From assembly GCF_000270305.1 (NCBI RefSeq), contig NC_015737.1, positions 1,674,501 through 1,738,500 on the forward strand: 64,000 bases of DNA, given 5' to 3'. A program made the position numbers and the translations under genes. This document shows positions 36,787 to 45,883 of the stretch, piece by piece (the stretch's first letter is position 1; each line of letters opens with the position of its first letter). This stretch comes from Clostridium sp. SY8519 (lineage in GTDB: Bacteria > Bacillota > Clostridia > Lachnospirales > Lachnospiraceae). Below the pieces are notes generated by a model. It made no database searches. It was given only the letters and a program-made list of their open reading frames with translations, and was not told the DNA's origin.

Positions 36787-38811
36787 TTAGCGGGTTTTGG
36801 CGGAAACCGTACCGGATTTGGCGCTGGCGCAATTGCTGCCGTCAATCCGGTTGACCGCTTTGATACAGTAGTAGTAGGTATGTCTGCGGGCCAGCTTCGT
36901 GTTTTTAAAGGATGTGGAGGTAACGGTGGCAACCCGTTTCCAGGAACCTTTTTTAGAGGTTTTGCGGTAAACCCTGTAATAATCGGCATATGCCGCTTTT
37001 TTCCAACTCAGGGAAATCGATGTGGCGGCGCGGGATTTTACTTTCAGACCGGTTGGTTTGTCCGTGTACGGACGGGTGTAAGAGGCACTTAAGTATCCGG
37101 TTTTCCCGCTGTAGGAGACTTTGTACCATTTCATCCCGGTCTTGTCGTAAGTAAATGCAAGACGCTTCATCGTTTTGCCGGAAGGAATCACGGTCAGTTT
37201 CTGATAGCCGGTTCCGGCGTATTTGCGCAGGGACAGCGCGGTGGCTGTGCGCAGCTTTGACGCGGTTCCCGAGGTTGTGACCGCTTTGCGGGAGCTCTTG
37301 GAGCCGTATGTCTTGCGGGCGGAAGAATAGGCCCGTACCTTGAAGTAATATTCTTCCCCTGCTTTCAGCCCGGTGATTTTCCGGGAAGTTTTTGATGTGG
37401 TGTAGGAGCCCACATTGGTATGTCCGACCGCTTTGTAGAGGAAGACCTGGTAGCTGGAGGCGCCGGCTGCGGCATTCCAGGACAGAGTCACGGAAGAGCT
37501 GGTGACAGAGGAAGCTTTTACTCCGGTGACTTTTGCCGGTTTGGAGGAAGACGTGTCTTCCGGCCGAACACCGGCGCTGGCGGCATACCAGTAATTCAGA
37601 TCCACGCGGCTGGAAATTCCGTTTACAGCGGCCTGGGAGGAACACTGCCAGAACGGTACGGCGCCCTGGTAGTAAGCGGAAGAACTTTTGTACGCAGAGG
37701 AGGAGTACCGCGCCATCCAGATGCGGTAGCCTTTTGAAGCCAGGGATGCACCGTCCATGTTGCTGACCAGGAAAGTGGAGCTGGCATAGACCATGGGCTG
37801 GTAGCCCAGAGATTCTGCCTCTGCGCAGAATGCGGCAGCCACGCTGGTCTGGGCGGATTTGGACAGGTCTGCATTTTCCAGGCGTCCGCCGCCGTTGACA
37901 TATTCCACGTCGATTACCATGGGAAGATCCAGGGAATAACCGGTGGACTTGACCAGTTTGGCCGCATAGTCAGCCTCTGCCCTGCCCTCTGCTTTTGTAA
38001 CCGCCTGAGAGAAAATATAGACGCCTACTTTCAGACCGGCCGCTTTTGCGTTTCGGATGTTTTCTTTGAATTTGACATCCTGAGCCAGCGCTCCGGTGGA
38101 ACTGCCGCGGTAGCCGCAGCGGATAATCACGCCCTGCACGCCGGCGGCTTTGACCTTGGACCAGTTGATGGTTCCGTTGTGGTAAGACACGTCGATGACC
38201 GGAAGAATGGTTTTTCCGGATGTATTGCGGGAGTCGTGATAAAAGGTGAGCTTGGACGTGCTGCCGTATTTGTCCCAGGTGGTGACAGAGGAAGTGGACA
38301 GCTGCTGAATCCTGCCGCCGGCAGAGCTTTCGGAACGGGGGAGCACCTGTACGCCGGTGGATGCGGCAGTCTGATCTGCTGTGCCGGTGCCGGTTTCTGT
38401 ATTGCTTTTTGTGCCGTATATCTGCTGGTAAGCCCGGAACCATTCCGGATCATCTTTGTTCCAGCTGTCCGGGCATTTGATCCCGGATACAACGGTATCG
38501 TCCGGAGTCTGACTGCCGTAGGTCTTCTTGTCCGCAGAGGACTGAAGCGCCGGTGCGGAGCTGTCAGAAGCGGAAGAATCATCCTGCGCAGCCACAGGTT
38601 CCGCCTGCAGGGCAGCGGGAGTTTCCGTTTCAGCAGTATTGGCCGCAGCGGATACGGCAGATGCTTCGGACAGGTCTTCGGAGCCTGCAGACGCAGAGGC
38701 AGCAGAAGCTGCGGTGCCTGCAGAGGAAGACGGGCGATCCGGAAGCGCTCCCGGAAGGAGAACAGACGCGGCTGCGGCAGCCGCTAAGGTAAGACTGTAG
38801 ATGCGTTTCAT
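36787..38811 (-). CDS. Secreted GH25 lysozyme with fibronectin type III domains
   Basis: A 674-residue exported wall hydrolase. Signal peptide about 1-25; a Ser/Ala/Glu-rich low-complexity linker to about 95; a GH25 muramidase domain about 200-405 (PVIDVSYHNGTINWSKVKAAG, IIRCGYRG, PMVIDVEY with the catalytic acids, FWQCSS); a fibronectin type III domain about 425-510 (KPAKVTGVKASSVTSSSVTLSW); an SH3-like segment about 515-580; and a second type III domain about 585-674. It should cleave the glycan of peptidoglycan. TAGGGAGGT precedes the start. It is a single gene. Confidence 0.9.
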   Translation of the reverse strand: MKRIYSLTLAAAAAASVLLPGALPDRPSSSAGTAASAASASAGSEDLSEASAVSAAANTAETETPAALQAEPVAAQDDSSASDSSAPALQSSADKKTYGSQTPDDTVVSGIKCPDSWNKDDPEWFRAYQQIYGTKSNTETGTGTADQTAASTGVQVLPRSESSAGGRIQQLSTSSVTTWDKYGSTSKLTFYHDSRNTSGKTILPVIDVSYHNGTINWSKVKAAGVQGVIIRCGYRGSSTGALAQDVKFKENIRNAKAAGLKVGVYIFSQAVTKAEGRAEADYAAKLVKSTGYSLDLPMVIDVEYVNGGGRLENADLSKSAQTSVAAAFCAEAESLGYQPMVYASSTFLVSNMDGASLASKGYRIWMARYSSSAYKSSSAYYQGAVPFWQCSSQAAVNGISSRVDLNYWYAASAGVRPEDTSSSKPAKVTGVKASSVTSSSVTLSWNAAAGASSYQVFLYKAVGHTNVGSYTTSKTSRKITGLKAGEEYYFKVRAYSSARKTYGSKSSRKAVTTSGTASKLRTATALSLRKYAGTGYQKLTVIPSGKTMKRLAFTYDKTGMKWYKVSYSGKTGYLSASYTRPYTDKPTGLKVKSRAATSISLSWKKAAYADYYRVYRKTSKKGSWKRVATVTSTSFKNTKLARRHTYYYCIKAVNRIDGSNCASAKSGTVSAKTR

Positions 38812-39090
38812 AATTAAGATAGAACCTCCCTATATGGAAAAACTTTTAGCTCGTCATAAAATCGTAACATTTTTTAAATAAAAATGCAAATATTTCAGGC
38901 GGAGCAAGCTGCAGATTTTGATCCATTTGTGCCACAGATTTCCTGCATGCCCGCTTTACTTTGCAGGCGGCAGTTGCTACACTGAAATCAAGAACTGAAA
39001 ATGAAGAAAACAGGTGCAGCTGTCTGGAAGGAGCAAGTGAAAAGGCGCACGGTAACCAGGGAAAATTTTGCATACGAGGGAGGAATGAAG
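38812..39090. other. Divergent intergenic region
   Basis: About 280 bases between the GH25 gene and the flavodoxin-like gene. A T/A-rich stretch (38860-38890) and a possible -10 GCTACACT (38975-38982) are visible. No hairpin with a T tract. Confidence 0.35.
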
Positions 39091-39666
39091 ATGCATGGAG
39101 AACGTCAGATTCTGTTTGTCAATGCCTGCGTCCGTCCGGAATCGAGAACCCGAAGACTGGCACAGGCTGTACTGGATGGCATGGCAGGAGTAGTTACTGA
39201 GGTGAACCTGGAGCAGACACCGGCGGCGCCGCTGAACCGGGAAAGCCTGGCAAAACGAAACCATCTGCTGCGCGCCGGGAATTATTCGGATGATTTCTTC
39301 GCCTTGGCCCGGCAGTTCGCGGCCGCGGATGAGATCGTGATCGCCGCGCCCTACTGGGATCTGGCTTTCCCCGCACTGCTGCGCGGCTATCTGGAGCAGG
39401 TGACAGTACCCGGAATCACTTTTGCCTATACGCCGGAAGGAATTCCTTACGGCTTGTGTCAGGCCTGCCGGCTGACCTATGTGACGACTGCCGGCGGACC
39501 GATCCTGGAGCACCAATATGGCTATGGCTATATACAGGATCTGTGCCGCACTTTTTACGGGATCAGAGAGGTGATCTGCCGTCAGGCGGAAGGGTTGGAT
39601 CTGGTGGGCGCGGATCCGGAGGCAATTCTGGCAGATGCAGTCAGAGAGCTGGAGGAAATGGAATGA
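39091..39666 (+). CDS. Flavodoxin-fold NAD(P)H:quinone/azo reductase-like protein
   Basis: A 191-residue flavoprotein of the NAD(P)H dehydrogenase (quinone)/AzoR type. The first strand ILFVNACVRPESRTRRLA binds the FMN phosphate, followed by ADEIVIAAPYWDLAFPALLRGYLEQV (typical PxWNFxxPAxLKxxID-like block) and TTAGGP. It would reduce quinones or other electron acceptors with NAD(P)H. The start at 39091 has GGGAGGA at 39078-39084; 39085 is a close alternative. Its stop overlaps the next start by four bases. Confidence 0.82.
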   Translation: MHGERQILFVNACVRPESRTRRLAQAVLDGMAGVVTEVNLEQTPAAPLNRESLAKRNHLLRAGNYSDDFFALARQFAAADEIVIAAPYWDLAFPALLRGYLEQVTVPGITFAYTPEGIPYGLCQACRLTYVTTAGGPILEHQYGYGYIQDLCRTFYGIREVICRQAEGLDLVGADPEAILADAVRELEEME

Positions 39667-40529
39667 GAAAAAGAATACGCATCTTATCGGTGGCGCTTGT
39701 GGGAATATTTGCGCTGGGTCTGTATGTATACAGTGCAGCCCATGGGTACCGGGTGACGAATCTGACGTTTACGACGCCGTCACTGAAAAACGGGGAAGCG
39801 CCTTATGAGTATCAGGGCCTGCTTTATGAACCCGGAGATTTCAGAGTCAAACACCCGGTGATCATCATTGCCCATGGATACAACAGCAGCATGGCCAACT
39901 GCGAAGACGCGGCGGTAAAATATAACAAAGCAGGCTATGCCGTAGTGCTGTTTGACTTTGTAGGCGGGTCCCGCAAAAGTACAACCAGAGTGCATTCCAA
40001 AGATATGACCACGGTTACGGAAGTGACGGATATGGAACGGGTGCTGGAATGGGTGAAAAAACAGAAGCGTTTTGATCAGTCCAATGTCTTCTTAAGCGGC
40101 CAGAGTTTCGGCGGATTGATTGCCACTATGTGCGCGTCTCAGAATCAGGACGAAATCCGCGGGCTGGTACTGTATTACCCGGCTTATAATATGGTAGAGC
40201 AAGCCGGCGATTACCTGAAAAAAGCGGAACGGACAGACGGACTTGTGCCCTGGGACGGCCTTCTGGTCAGCGAACGGTATCTGAAGGAACTGCACAGCCT
40301 GGATATCAAAAAAGTGATTCGCAGTCTGACCAAAACAGACGCAATCATCATGCAGGGAGACTCGGATACGGAAGTTCCACTGGAATCCACGGAAGAATTT
40401 GTCCCGTATTTCCCGCAGGTAAGGTTGGTCAAAATCATCGGCGGAGAACATGGATTCAGCGGGACACAGCTGGAGCAGGCCTGCAAGGAAAGCGTCGGTT
40501 TCATGAATACCCATCTGGCATCTTCATAA
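39663..40529 (+). CDS. Membrane-anchored alpha/beta hydrolase
   Basis: A 288-residue hydrolase with an N-terminal hydrophobic anchor or uncut signal (about 6-26). The fold signs are IIIAHGYNSS (oxyanion region), the nucleophile motif GQSFGG, an acid near GDSDTEV and the histidine in GGEHGF. It is translationally coupled to the reductase gene (ATGA). An esterase or peptidase with a small hydrophobic substrate is likely; the true substrate is unknown. Confidence 0.82.
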   Translation: MRKRIRILSVALVGIFALGLYVYSAAHGYRVTNLTFTTPSLKNGEAPYEYQGLLYEPGDFRVKHPVIIIAHGYNSSMANCEDAAVKYNKAGYAVVLFDFVGGSRKSTTRVHSKDMTTVTEVTDMERVLEWVKKQKRFDQSNVFLSGQSFGGLIATMCASQNQDEIRGLVLYYPAYNMVEQAGDYLKKAERTDGLVPWDGLLVSERYLKELHSLDIKKVIRSLTKTDAIIMQGDSDTEVPLESTEEFVPYFPQVRLVKIIGGEHGFSGTQLEQACKESVGFMNTHLASS

Positions 40530-40579
40530 ACACCGGTCGGATATTTTCAGAAATACCATCTGATATCAGAAGTATATGC

Positions 40580-41314
40580 TCAGTCGAAAGTCATCACTGC
40601 CTGGTCTAGAAGGGTACCGTCGCTGCAGACCGCCGCCAGGAGGCAGCCCCCTTCGGTATCCTGCTTTTTCACCTGGATGCTGTCGCCGTAATACGCCTGG
40701 CTCAGATAGTGCATCTCAAAAGAAGTGATCGGATGCGTCTCATAAAAGTCGGGACCAAAAGCATCCATCAGCAGATAGATATGCTGCAGATTGTTCATGT
40801 GATGGGACACGTCCAGGTTGCAGTAACGGACGGTCTGCGTGTGGCAGTCTGTCATGGCTTCGGTTTCCTTGGGCAGGCGCTGAAAGTCCGGAATTTTTTC
40901 CGATGGTGCATGGAGGGAAAGCTCCGGGAACCGGATCTCACGGATGCGTGCCACTTTGCTGGTACCGATATGAAACAGGCAGAATTCCACTCTCCCAATG
41001 GCGCAGCATACGGAGTTCTGCCGGATTTCCACATCTTCCCAGAGGCGTACCCGGTCCAGTTTCGTAACGCGGGCAGTGATGGTAATGGGCGCAAATAATT
41101 CTGCTTTGCGGTTGATCCGCAGGGAATATTTTGTGATCATCCAGTTGATGCCGTACAGATCCGGCAGAACATCCATGCCCCGTCCCAGTTCATGAAGAAA
41201 GGAAGTGCCTGCCTCACAGATATATTCCAGAAATCCCCGCATGCCGATCCGGTAATCGGTATCCGTATCCCTGAGCTGCGGGCGGTGGTTGAATTGATAG
41301 ATGCCAGAATGCAT
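40580..41314 (-). CDS. Acyl-ACP thioesterase
   Basis: A 244-residue double hot-dog protein of the acyl-ACP thioesterase family (FatA/FatB-like). The C-terminal hot dog has NLDVSHHMNNLQ, the family's conserved Asn/His pair, and the N-terminal one begins RDTDTDYRIGMRGFLEYICEAG. It would release free fatty acids from acyl carrier protein in the cytoplasm. It is a single gene, convergent with the hydrolase gene. Confidence 0.88.
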   Translation of the reverse strand: MHSGIYQFNHRPQLRDTDTDYRIGMRGFLEYICEAGTSFLHELGRGMDVLPDLYGINWMITKYSLRINRKAELFAPITITARVTKLDRVRLWEDVEIRQNSVCCAIGRVEFCLFHIGTSKVARIREIRFPELSLHAPSEKIPDFQRLPKETEAMTDCHTQTVRYCNLDVSHHMNNLQHIYLLMDAFGPDFYETHPITSFEMHYLSQAYYGDSIQVKKQDTEGGCLLAAVCSDGTLLDQAVMTFD

Positions 41315-41532
41315 AGATGTGCTCCTTTGCGCTGTTTGGTCTGCGTGTGCTATCTGTCAGTATAGCATGCCAGGAAAAACTGTAAAGCAACGTCCGCTGC
41401 AGACAGCTGAAAAAAATTTTATCTGCGTTTCCAGAGAAGGAACTGCAGTCCGTTTTTCCGGACTCCTGTTTTGGTAAATTTACTGTTGTAAAGAAAATGC
41501 CGAAGGGCAGCAAAAACAAGGAGGGAAAGAAA

Positions 41533-42627
41533 ATGACGGAACAGCAGATGGAACAGCTGAGAAAATTGAAAGATCTGTATGAACAGGGCATTCTGACTTC
41601 GGAAGAATACGAAGCAAAGAAAGAGAAGATCCTGGCAGAGGCGGAACAGGAGTTTGCGGATCGGATCTCCGCAGACACGCCGAACCTGGCCGGGGCGGAT
41701 GCCGGCGGGCAGCGGATGCAGGAGGAGGAACCGGAGCAGCGTCGGCTTTTACGGAAAGCGCGGCCTGCAAAGTCACAGGAAAAAAAGAGCGGCCGTCCGA
41801 AAAAGCCGACTGGAACATCCGGCCGTCCGGCATCCAAACGTAAGAAACCGATTTACAAACGGGTCTGGTTCTGGATCGTGGTTGTTTTTGCGGCGCTGCT
41901 TGTGATCGGAGCAGTGTCAAACGGCGGCTCCTCAGATACCGGCGGAACATCGAAGTCTCAGACGGAAAGCGGCACCGCTTCAGGCGCGAAGGACTCCGCC
42001 GGACAGACGGATGCCTCCGATGACAGCAAAGAGGATGCCGAGGACAAGGTTACCGCTATTGCCGCCAGGTACACCGGGGATACCGAAAAAGGGACTGTAC
42101 TGGATGAAGATAATACCGGAATCGAAGTGACCGCCACATATCAGAGCGGAAAAACCGAAGAGGCAGACGACTGGTTCGTAACCAAGCCCCAGACACTGAA
42201 GGCAGGAAAGACTTCTGTCGTAGAGATCGTATGCGGAGACGTGAAATGCCAGCTGAAGGTGAAATGCACATCAGAAACCAAAAAATCCTTCAAAGAATCC
42301 TGCAAGAAAATTCCGTATAAGAATCTGGCCAGAACACCGGATAAATATAAGGGAGAGCGCATCAAAATATACGGTCAGGTCATCCAGGTACTGGAAGACG
42401 GCGACCAGCTGAATCTCCGGGTGGCCACAAAGGACAGCGGCTACGGGGAATATTACGACGATGTGGTGCTGGTGGATTATACATACAAAAAAGGTGAGAG
42501 CAGAATCCTTGAGGATGATATGATTACAGTATGGGGAACCTATGGCGGCACCTATACCTATGATTCCACAATGGGCGGAAAAATCACCGTTCCGATGATG
42601 GAGGCAGAGTATTTCAGTGTGAAATAA
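41533..42627 (+). CDS. SHOCT-domain membrane protein with an OB-like C-terminus
   Basis: A 364-residue protein. Residues 1-36 are an SHOCT motif (LRKLKDLYEQGILTSEEYEAKKEKIL). A basic linker leads to one membrane segment (about 112-132, VWFWIVVVFAALLVIGA), a Ser/Thr/Asp-rich stretch, a bacterial Ig-like segment (about 175-245), and a beta-rich end (about 260-364, GERIKIYGQVIQVLEDGDQLNL) that looks like an OB fold. The start at 41533 follows AAGGAGGG at 41518-41525. The function is unknown; surface sensing or envelope-related binding is a guess from the architecture. Confidence 0.65.
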   Translation: MTEQQMEQLRKLKDLYEQGILTSEEYEAKKEKILAEAEQEFADRISADTPNLAGADAGGQRMQEEEPEQRRLLRKARPAKSQEKKSGRPKKPTGTSGRPASKRKKPIYKRVWFWIVVVFAALLVIGAVSNGGSSDTGGTSKSQTESGTASGAKDSAGQTDASDDSKEDAEDKVTAIAARYTGDTEKGTVLDEDNTGIEVTATYQSGKTEEADDWFVTKPQTLKAGKTSVVEIVCGDVKCQLKVKCTSETKKSFKESCKKIPYKNLARTPDKYKGERIKIYGQVIQVLEDGDQLNLRVATKDSGYGEYYDDVVLVDYTYKKGESRILEDDMITVWGTYGGTYTYDSTMGGKITVPMMEAEYFSVK

Positions 42628-42789
42628 CGCTGTAATATATACTGCCGCAGCCGGCGGAGCATACAGGCGGTTATGGCGAAGGATTTTTGCTTCCGGGCGG
42701 AATCCTGCTTTACAGGGGATATAATGTGCGAAACTGGTATCAGCTGGTACAGATAACAAAGTTGATTACAAAGTTTTTTTAAATAATCC

Positions 42790-42818
42790 TTGACATCTGT
42801 ACCAGTATCCCCTATAAT
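42790..42818 (+). promoter_or_regulatory. tRNA promoter
   Basis: TTGACA (42790-42795), 17-base spacer, TATAAT (42813-42818): full consensus, 40 bases before the tRNA. Confidence 0.9.
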
Positions 42819-42857
42819 TCTTTCTTGTAGCACGTATTTACATTGTGGCTGCGATAA

Positions 42858-42930
42858 GCGCGAGTGGCTCAGTTGGTGGAGCGCGACCTTGCCAAGGTCG
42901 AGGCCGCGGGTTCGAGTCCCGTCTCGCGCT
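42858..42930 (+). tRNA. tRNA-Gly (anticodon GCC)
   Basis: A 73-nt cloverleaf. The acceptor stem pairs 42858-42864 with 42923-42929; the D stem is GCTC/GAGC; the anticodon stem 42884-42888 with 42896-42900 encloses a loop with anticodon GCC at 42891-42893; the T loop is TTCGAGT. CCA is not encoded. Its 3' half is copied at 58542 and 63352, marking it as an integration site. Confidence 0.95.
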
Positions 42931-42932
42931 CT
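42911..42932 (+). repeat. att-like repeat, copy 1 (in the tRNA-Gly 3' end)
   Basis: Twenty-two bases from TTCGAGTCCC to GCGCTCT at the end of the tRNA, identical to 58542-58563 and 63352-63373. A tRNA 3' end is a common target of tyrosine recombinases. Confidence 0.85.
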
Positions 42933-43033
42933 TTCTTATTAGCTCTCAAACCCAGTAAACTGGTGTGCGACCCGTCAAGTAGACAATCAAAAAAACAAAT
43001 AGTTTTTCTGCCTGGTATTCTGCCAGGCAGTTT

Positions 43034-43954
43034 TTATGCGACTTCCCGTAGTACCATTTCATGGTATTCTAACGGCGTCTTTACGTTCAAGTTTCTCTGA
43101 ACTCGTTTGGTAGTGTAGTAGGCCATGTATTCTTCGATTGCTGAGATCAATTCTTCTTTTGTATTGAACTTATGTCCATAGTACATTTCACGTTTCATGA
43201 TTCCCCAAAAGCCCTCCATAGGACCGTTGTCGGTGCAATGCGCTACTCTCGACATACTCTGTGTCATTCCGGCTTTTATGATTTTCTGTCGAAATTCTTT
43301 TGATGTATACTGATATCCTCTATCTGAATGAAATATCGGTGTCGCTCCGGGGTTGACAGCAACTGCTTTGTCGAACGTGTTAAATACAAGAGGATTATCG
43401 TTATGATCCCCATAAACGTATGCCACTGGACGCCTATCACATAAATCTAATATGGCACTAAGGTAAAGTTTCCCATTATTCTCTTCTTCACCACTCCCAT
43501 ATTTAAACTCGCTTACATCTGTAACCCATTTCTCATTTGGTCTATCAGAATGGAAGTCTTTGTTCAGCACATTTTCTGCTATATACGCTGGATCAGAAGC
43601 AGGCTTCGTACAGCAGTTATAGCGGTGTTTGATAATGGAACGTATTTTCTTTATGCGACAGATTCGGAGGATGCGTTTATCATTTGCCTTGATATCGTGG
43701 TCATGCTCCAATGTATCCCGAATACGTCTGTATCCCATATCTGGATGTTCATTGTGGATCTGTTCTATTTTTTCGGCAATACGTTCATTCAAAATATCGT
43801 TTTCGCTATCAGGTCGGTTCTTCCATTTGTAATAGGAAGCTCTTGAGATATGTCCGAGTTCACATAGCCGGCTGACTGGATATTCAGGATGTTCCTCTGA
43901 GAGCTCTTTTATCGTGATATAGATGTCCAGATGCTGTGTTCGTTTCAGTGTCAC
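43034..43954 (-). CDS. IS3-family transposase OrfB (DDE integrase core)
   Basis: A 306-residue integrase-fold protein with the DDE residues in WVTDVSEF, HSDRGYQY and GPMEGFWGIMKREM. It begins with GTG, overlapping the OrfA stop (GTGA). The frame is -1 relative to OrfA and is open back through a run of seven A followed by C (43975-43981 on the plus strand as T), so a programmed -1 shift can make the OrfAB fusion that moves such elements. Confidence 0.93.
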   Translation of the reverse strand: MTLKRTQHLDIYITIKELSEEHPEYPVSRLCELGHISRASYYKWKNRPDSENDILNERIAEKIEQIHNEHPDMGYRRIRDTLEHDHDIKANDKRILRICRIKKIRSIIKHRYNCCTKPASDPAYIAENVLNKDFHSDRPNEKWVTDVSEFKYGSGEEENNGKLYLSAILDLCDRRPVAYVYGDHNDNPLVFNTFDKAVAVNPGATPIFHSDRGYQYTSKEFRQKIIKAGMTQSMSRVAHCTDNGPMEGFWGIMKREMYYGHKFNTKEELISAIEEYMAYYTTKRVQRNLNVKTPLEYHEMVLREVA

Positions 43955-44640
43955 CTCCTCTCTACGGCGTCGAGTTTTTTTAAGAAATCAATCTCCATTT
44001 GTTGCTGCTTGGCCTGTGCTTTCAGCATACGGTTCTCTGCCTGGAGTTTTTCCAGTTCGGTAAGCTCCTCCTTGGGTTTTCTCCTCCCACGCTGGTCATA
44101 TAGCCCCTCAATACCTGCTGTTTCATATTTTTTGACCCATGAATAAACTTGTCCATAAGAACAATCAAACTCTTTTGCAGTAAGTGAGTAGTTTTTTGCA
44201 TTGGCAGTACAATGTTCTACAATAGCAATGCGCTCTTCCAAAGTAGTCTTTCTGCCCTTATTATTCTTTTTAACCATGAGATATTCTCCTTTCGGTCGGG
44301 AGTCTGTTAATTCCTCATGATTATTATACGCTTTTACCCAGTGACAGATAGTACCTGGAGATAAAATCCCATGCTTTTTTGCAAGTGATTGTTGAGATAT
44401 GCCACCAGCAAGATACTCTTTAACGACCATTTCTTTGAACGCTGCGGAATAATTGAATAAATTACTGTTATGTTGCTCCAGACCGGCTTCTCCATATGCA
44501 TCATAGGAATGCCACCAGCTGCGAATAATACTTGCTTCAATCCCATATGTCTTTGATAGCTTCCAGAAAGAGATTCCCTGATCTGTATGCTTTCTCAAGA
44601 GTTCTAATTTGAATTCTTTTGAGTACTTTTTTCTAGACAT
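43951..44640 (-). CDS. IS3-family OrfA (helix-turn-helix)
   Basis: A 229-residue protein with helix-turn-helix repeats (KKYSKEFKLELLRKHTD, SAAFKEMVVKEYLAGGISQQSLAKK, TTLEERIAIVEHC) and a C-terminal leucine-zipper-like coil (LEKLQAENRMLKAQAKQQQ). It binds the element ends. It is twice the length of the smallest OrfA proteins, as usual in the IS150 group. Confidence 0.9.
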   Translation of the reverse strand: MSRKKYSKEFKLELLRKHTDQGISFWKLSKTYGIEASIIRSWWHSYDAYGEAGLEQHNSNLFNYSAAFKEMVVKEYLAGGISQQSLAKKHGILSPGTICHWVKAYNNHEELTDSRPKGEYLMVKKNNKGRKTTLEERIAIVEHCTANAKNYSLTAKEFDCSYGQVYSWVKKYETAGIEGLYDQRGRRKPKEELTELEKLQAENRMLKAQAKQQQMEIDFLKKLDAVERR

Positions 44641-44869
44641 AATAAATGCTCCTCATGTGATAGATTTTGGATATTTTCATTGTCTACCATATGGGGAGCA
44701 TATCAAACATGCGGGTTTGAGAGTTTTTCTTTGTAAAAAATGTTGAATGCCCTGGTCCCGTCTCGTACATGCAATCAAAATGGCGAAAAGAAAGAAGAGA
44801 TCAGTTTGACGGATATCTTTCACGGCTTAAGCATTGAAAACAGGAATGAAAGAATGATATAAGCAGAAT

Positions 44870-44885
44870 ATTTATACGAATAAAT
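44870..44885. promoter_or_regulatory. LacI-family operator O1
   Basis: ATTTATACGAATAAAT, one base off the perfect palindrome at 44946. It lies just upstream of the promoter; with O2, 76 bp away, it could form a repression loop. Confidence 0.75.
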
Positions 44886-44905
44886 ATCTTTTTCGAACAA
44901 TCATA

Positions 44906-44934
44906 TTGACACGCTTAAAACAGCGTGTTATTAT
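44906..44934 (+). promoter_or_regulatory. Promoter of the first sugar operon
   Basis: TTGACA (44906-44911), 17-base spacer, TATTAT (44929-44934). Operators lie on either side. Confidence 0.85.
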
Positions 44935-44945
44935 TTGTTTATGCT

Positions 44946-44961
44946 ATTTATACGTATAAAT
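44946..44961. promoter_or_regulatory. LacI-family operator O2
   Basis: Perfect 16-bp palindrome ATTTATACGTATAAAT with the central CG typical of LacI-family sites, directly after the predicted transcription start. Confidence 0.85.
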
Positions 44962-44998
44962 CAAAGGTCGTAGTTTTTTGTTTGGAGGAAATAATATT

Positions 44999-45844
44999 AT
45001 GAAATTTGGTTTAAGTTCCCTTGCCTGGCAGTCCCCGTTTTCAAACCCGATGGAGATTTTTGCAAAGGCGAAAAAATACGGATGTGATCTCTATGAGATC
45101 TGTGTCGAGGATTTTGATTCCATCGACGTTAATGAAATTAGCGAAGCAAAAGCAAAATTCCAGATTGAGACACCTACTATCTGCGGTGCGTTTGGAGACA
45201 CCAGAGATATCTCTTCCGATAACCCGGAATATCGTCAGGGTGGAATCGAGTATATCAAAGGAATGGTTGACCTGGCAGTAAAGATTGACTGCAAGGTGAT
45301 CGTTGGACCGATGTACTCTGCTTGCGGCAAAGCCCGTCAGATCAGTGAAGAAGAGAAAAAGCAGCAGTGGGACTGGGCAGTAGAGAACATGAAGATTGTT
45401 GCTGCTTATGCAAAAGAGCGCGGGATCCGTTTTGCAGTTGAGCCGCTGAACCGTTTTGAAACGGACTTTATCAATACGGTAGATCAGGCATTAGAGCTGA
45501 TCCGGCGTGTCGGTGCTGATAACGTAGGTATTCTGCTTGATACGTTCCATATGAATATCGAGGAGTCCAATATCGTAGAAGCGATCCGCAAGGCAGGTGA
45601 TAAGATTTATCATTTCCATACCTGCGCAAACAACAGAGGTATTCCGGGTGAAGATAACTTTGACTGGGATGCAATCTCAAAAGCGATCAAAGAGGTTGGA
45701 TATGATGATTATTGTGTCATTGAATCATTTACGCCGGATTGCAAAGAAATCGCCAAATCTGCTTCTGTATGGCGCACATTCGCGGAATCACCGGAAGCAA
45801 TTCCTGAAAAAGGAATTCCGTTCCTGAGAAAAACATTTGCATAA
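44999..45844 (+). CDS. Ketose 3-epimerase of the D-allulose/D-tagatose epimerase family
   Basis: A 281-residue TIM-barrel epimerase. The metal ligands of the family are all present, each four residues earlier than in Agrobacterium D-psicose 3-epimerase: Glu148 (EPLNRFE), Asp181 (LLDTFHMNIEE), His207 (YHFHTCANNRG) and Glu242 (CVIESF). It would interconvert ketohexoses at C3; the natural sugar is not known. The start at 44999 follows TTGGAGGAAA. It is the first gene of a four-gene operon with the next epimerase, an aldolase and a kinase. Confidence 0.85.
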   Translation: MKFGLSSLAWQSPFSNPMEIFAKAKKYGCDLYEICVEDFDSIDVNEISEAKAKFQIETPTICGAFGDTRDISSDNPEYRQGGIEYIKGMVDLAVKIDCKVIVGPMYSACGKARQISEEEKKQQWDWAVENMKIVAAYAKERGIRFAVEPLNRFETDFINTVDQALELIRRVGADNVGILLDTFHMNIEESNIVEAIRKAGDKIYHFHTCANNRGIPGEDNFDWDAISKAIKEVGYDDYCVIESFTPDCKEIAKSASVWRTFAESPEAIPEKGIPFLRKTFA

Positions 45845-45883
45845 TACCTGAAATGACATTTGTAATAATAAAGGAGTCGAATC

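Larger units (their letters stand above)
42961..44705 (-). mobile_element. IS3-family insertion sequence (IS150-like), 1745 bp
   Basis: The ends are imperfect inverted repeats: TGGTGTGC at 42961 and, on the other strand, TGATATGC from 44705, both reaching a shared GTAGACAAT about 26 bases in. AAC flanks the element on both sides (42958-42960 and 44706-44708) as a 3-bp target duplication. Two overlapping frames encode OrfA and OrfB. The element looks complete and recent. Confidence 0.88.
42943..44728 (+). terminator. tRNA terminator, split by the IS element
   Basis: CTCTCAAACCC at 42943-42953 pairs with GGGTTTGAGAG at 44713-44723, followed by TTTTT. The two arms are now 1.76 kb apart because the IS3 element sits in the loop. 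Removing the IS and one copy of the 3-bp target duplication restores an 11-bp stem. Confidence 0.8.
44706..44998 (+). other. Control region of the first sugar operon
   Basis: Holds the right arm of the tRNA terminator, a degenerate att-like patch (GTCCCGTCTCG at 44754-44764), two LacI-type operators and the promoter described below. No gene. Confidence 0.6.
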
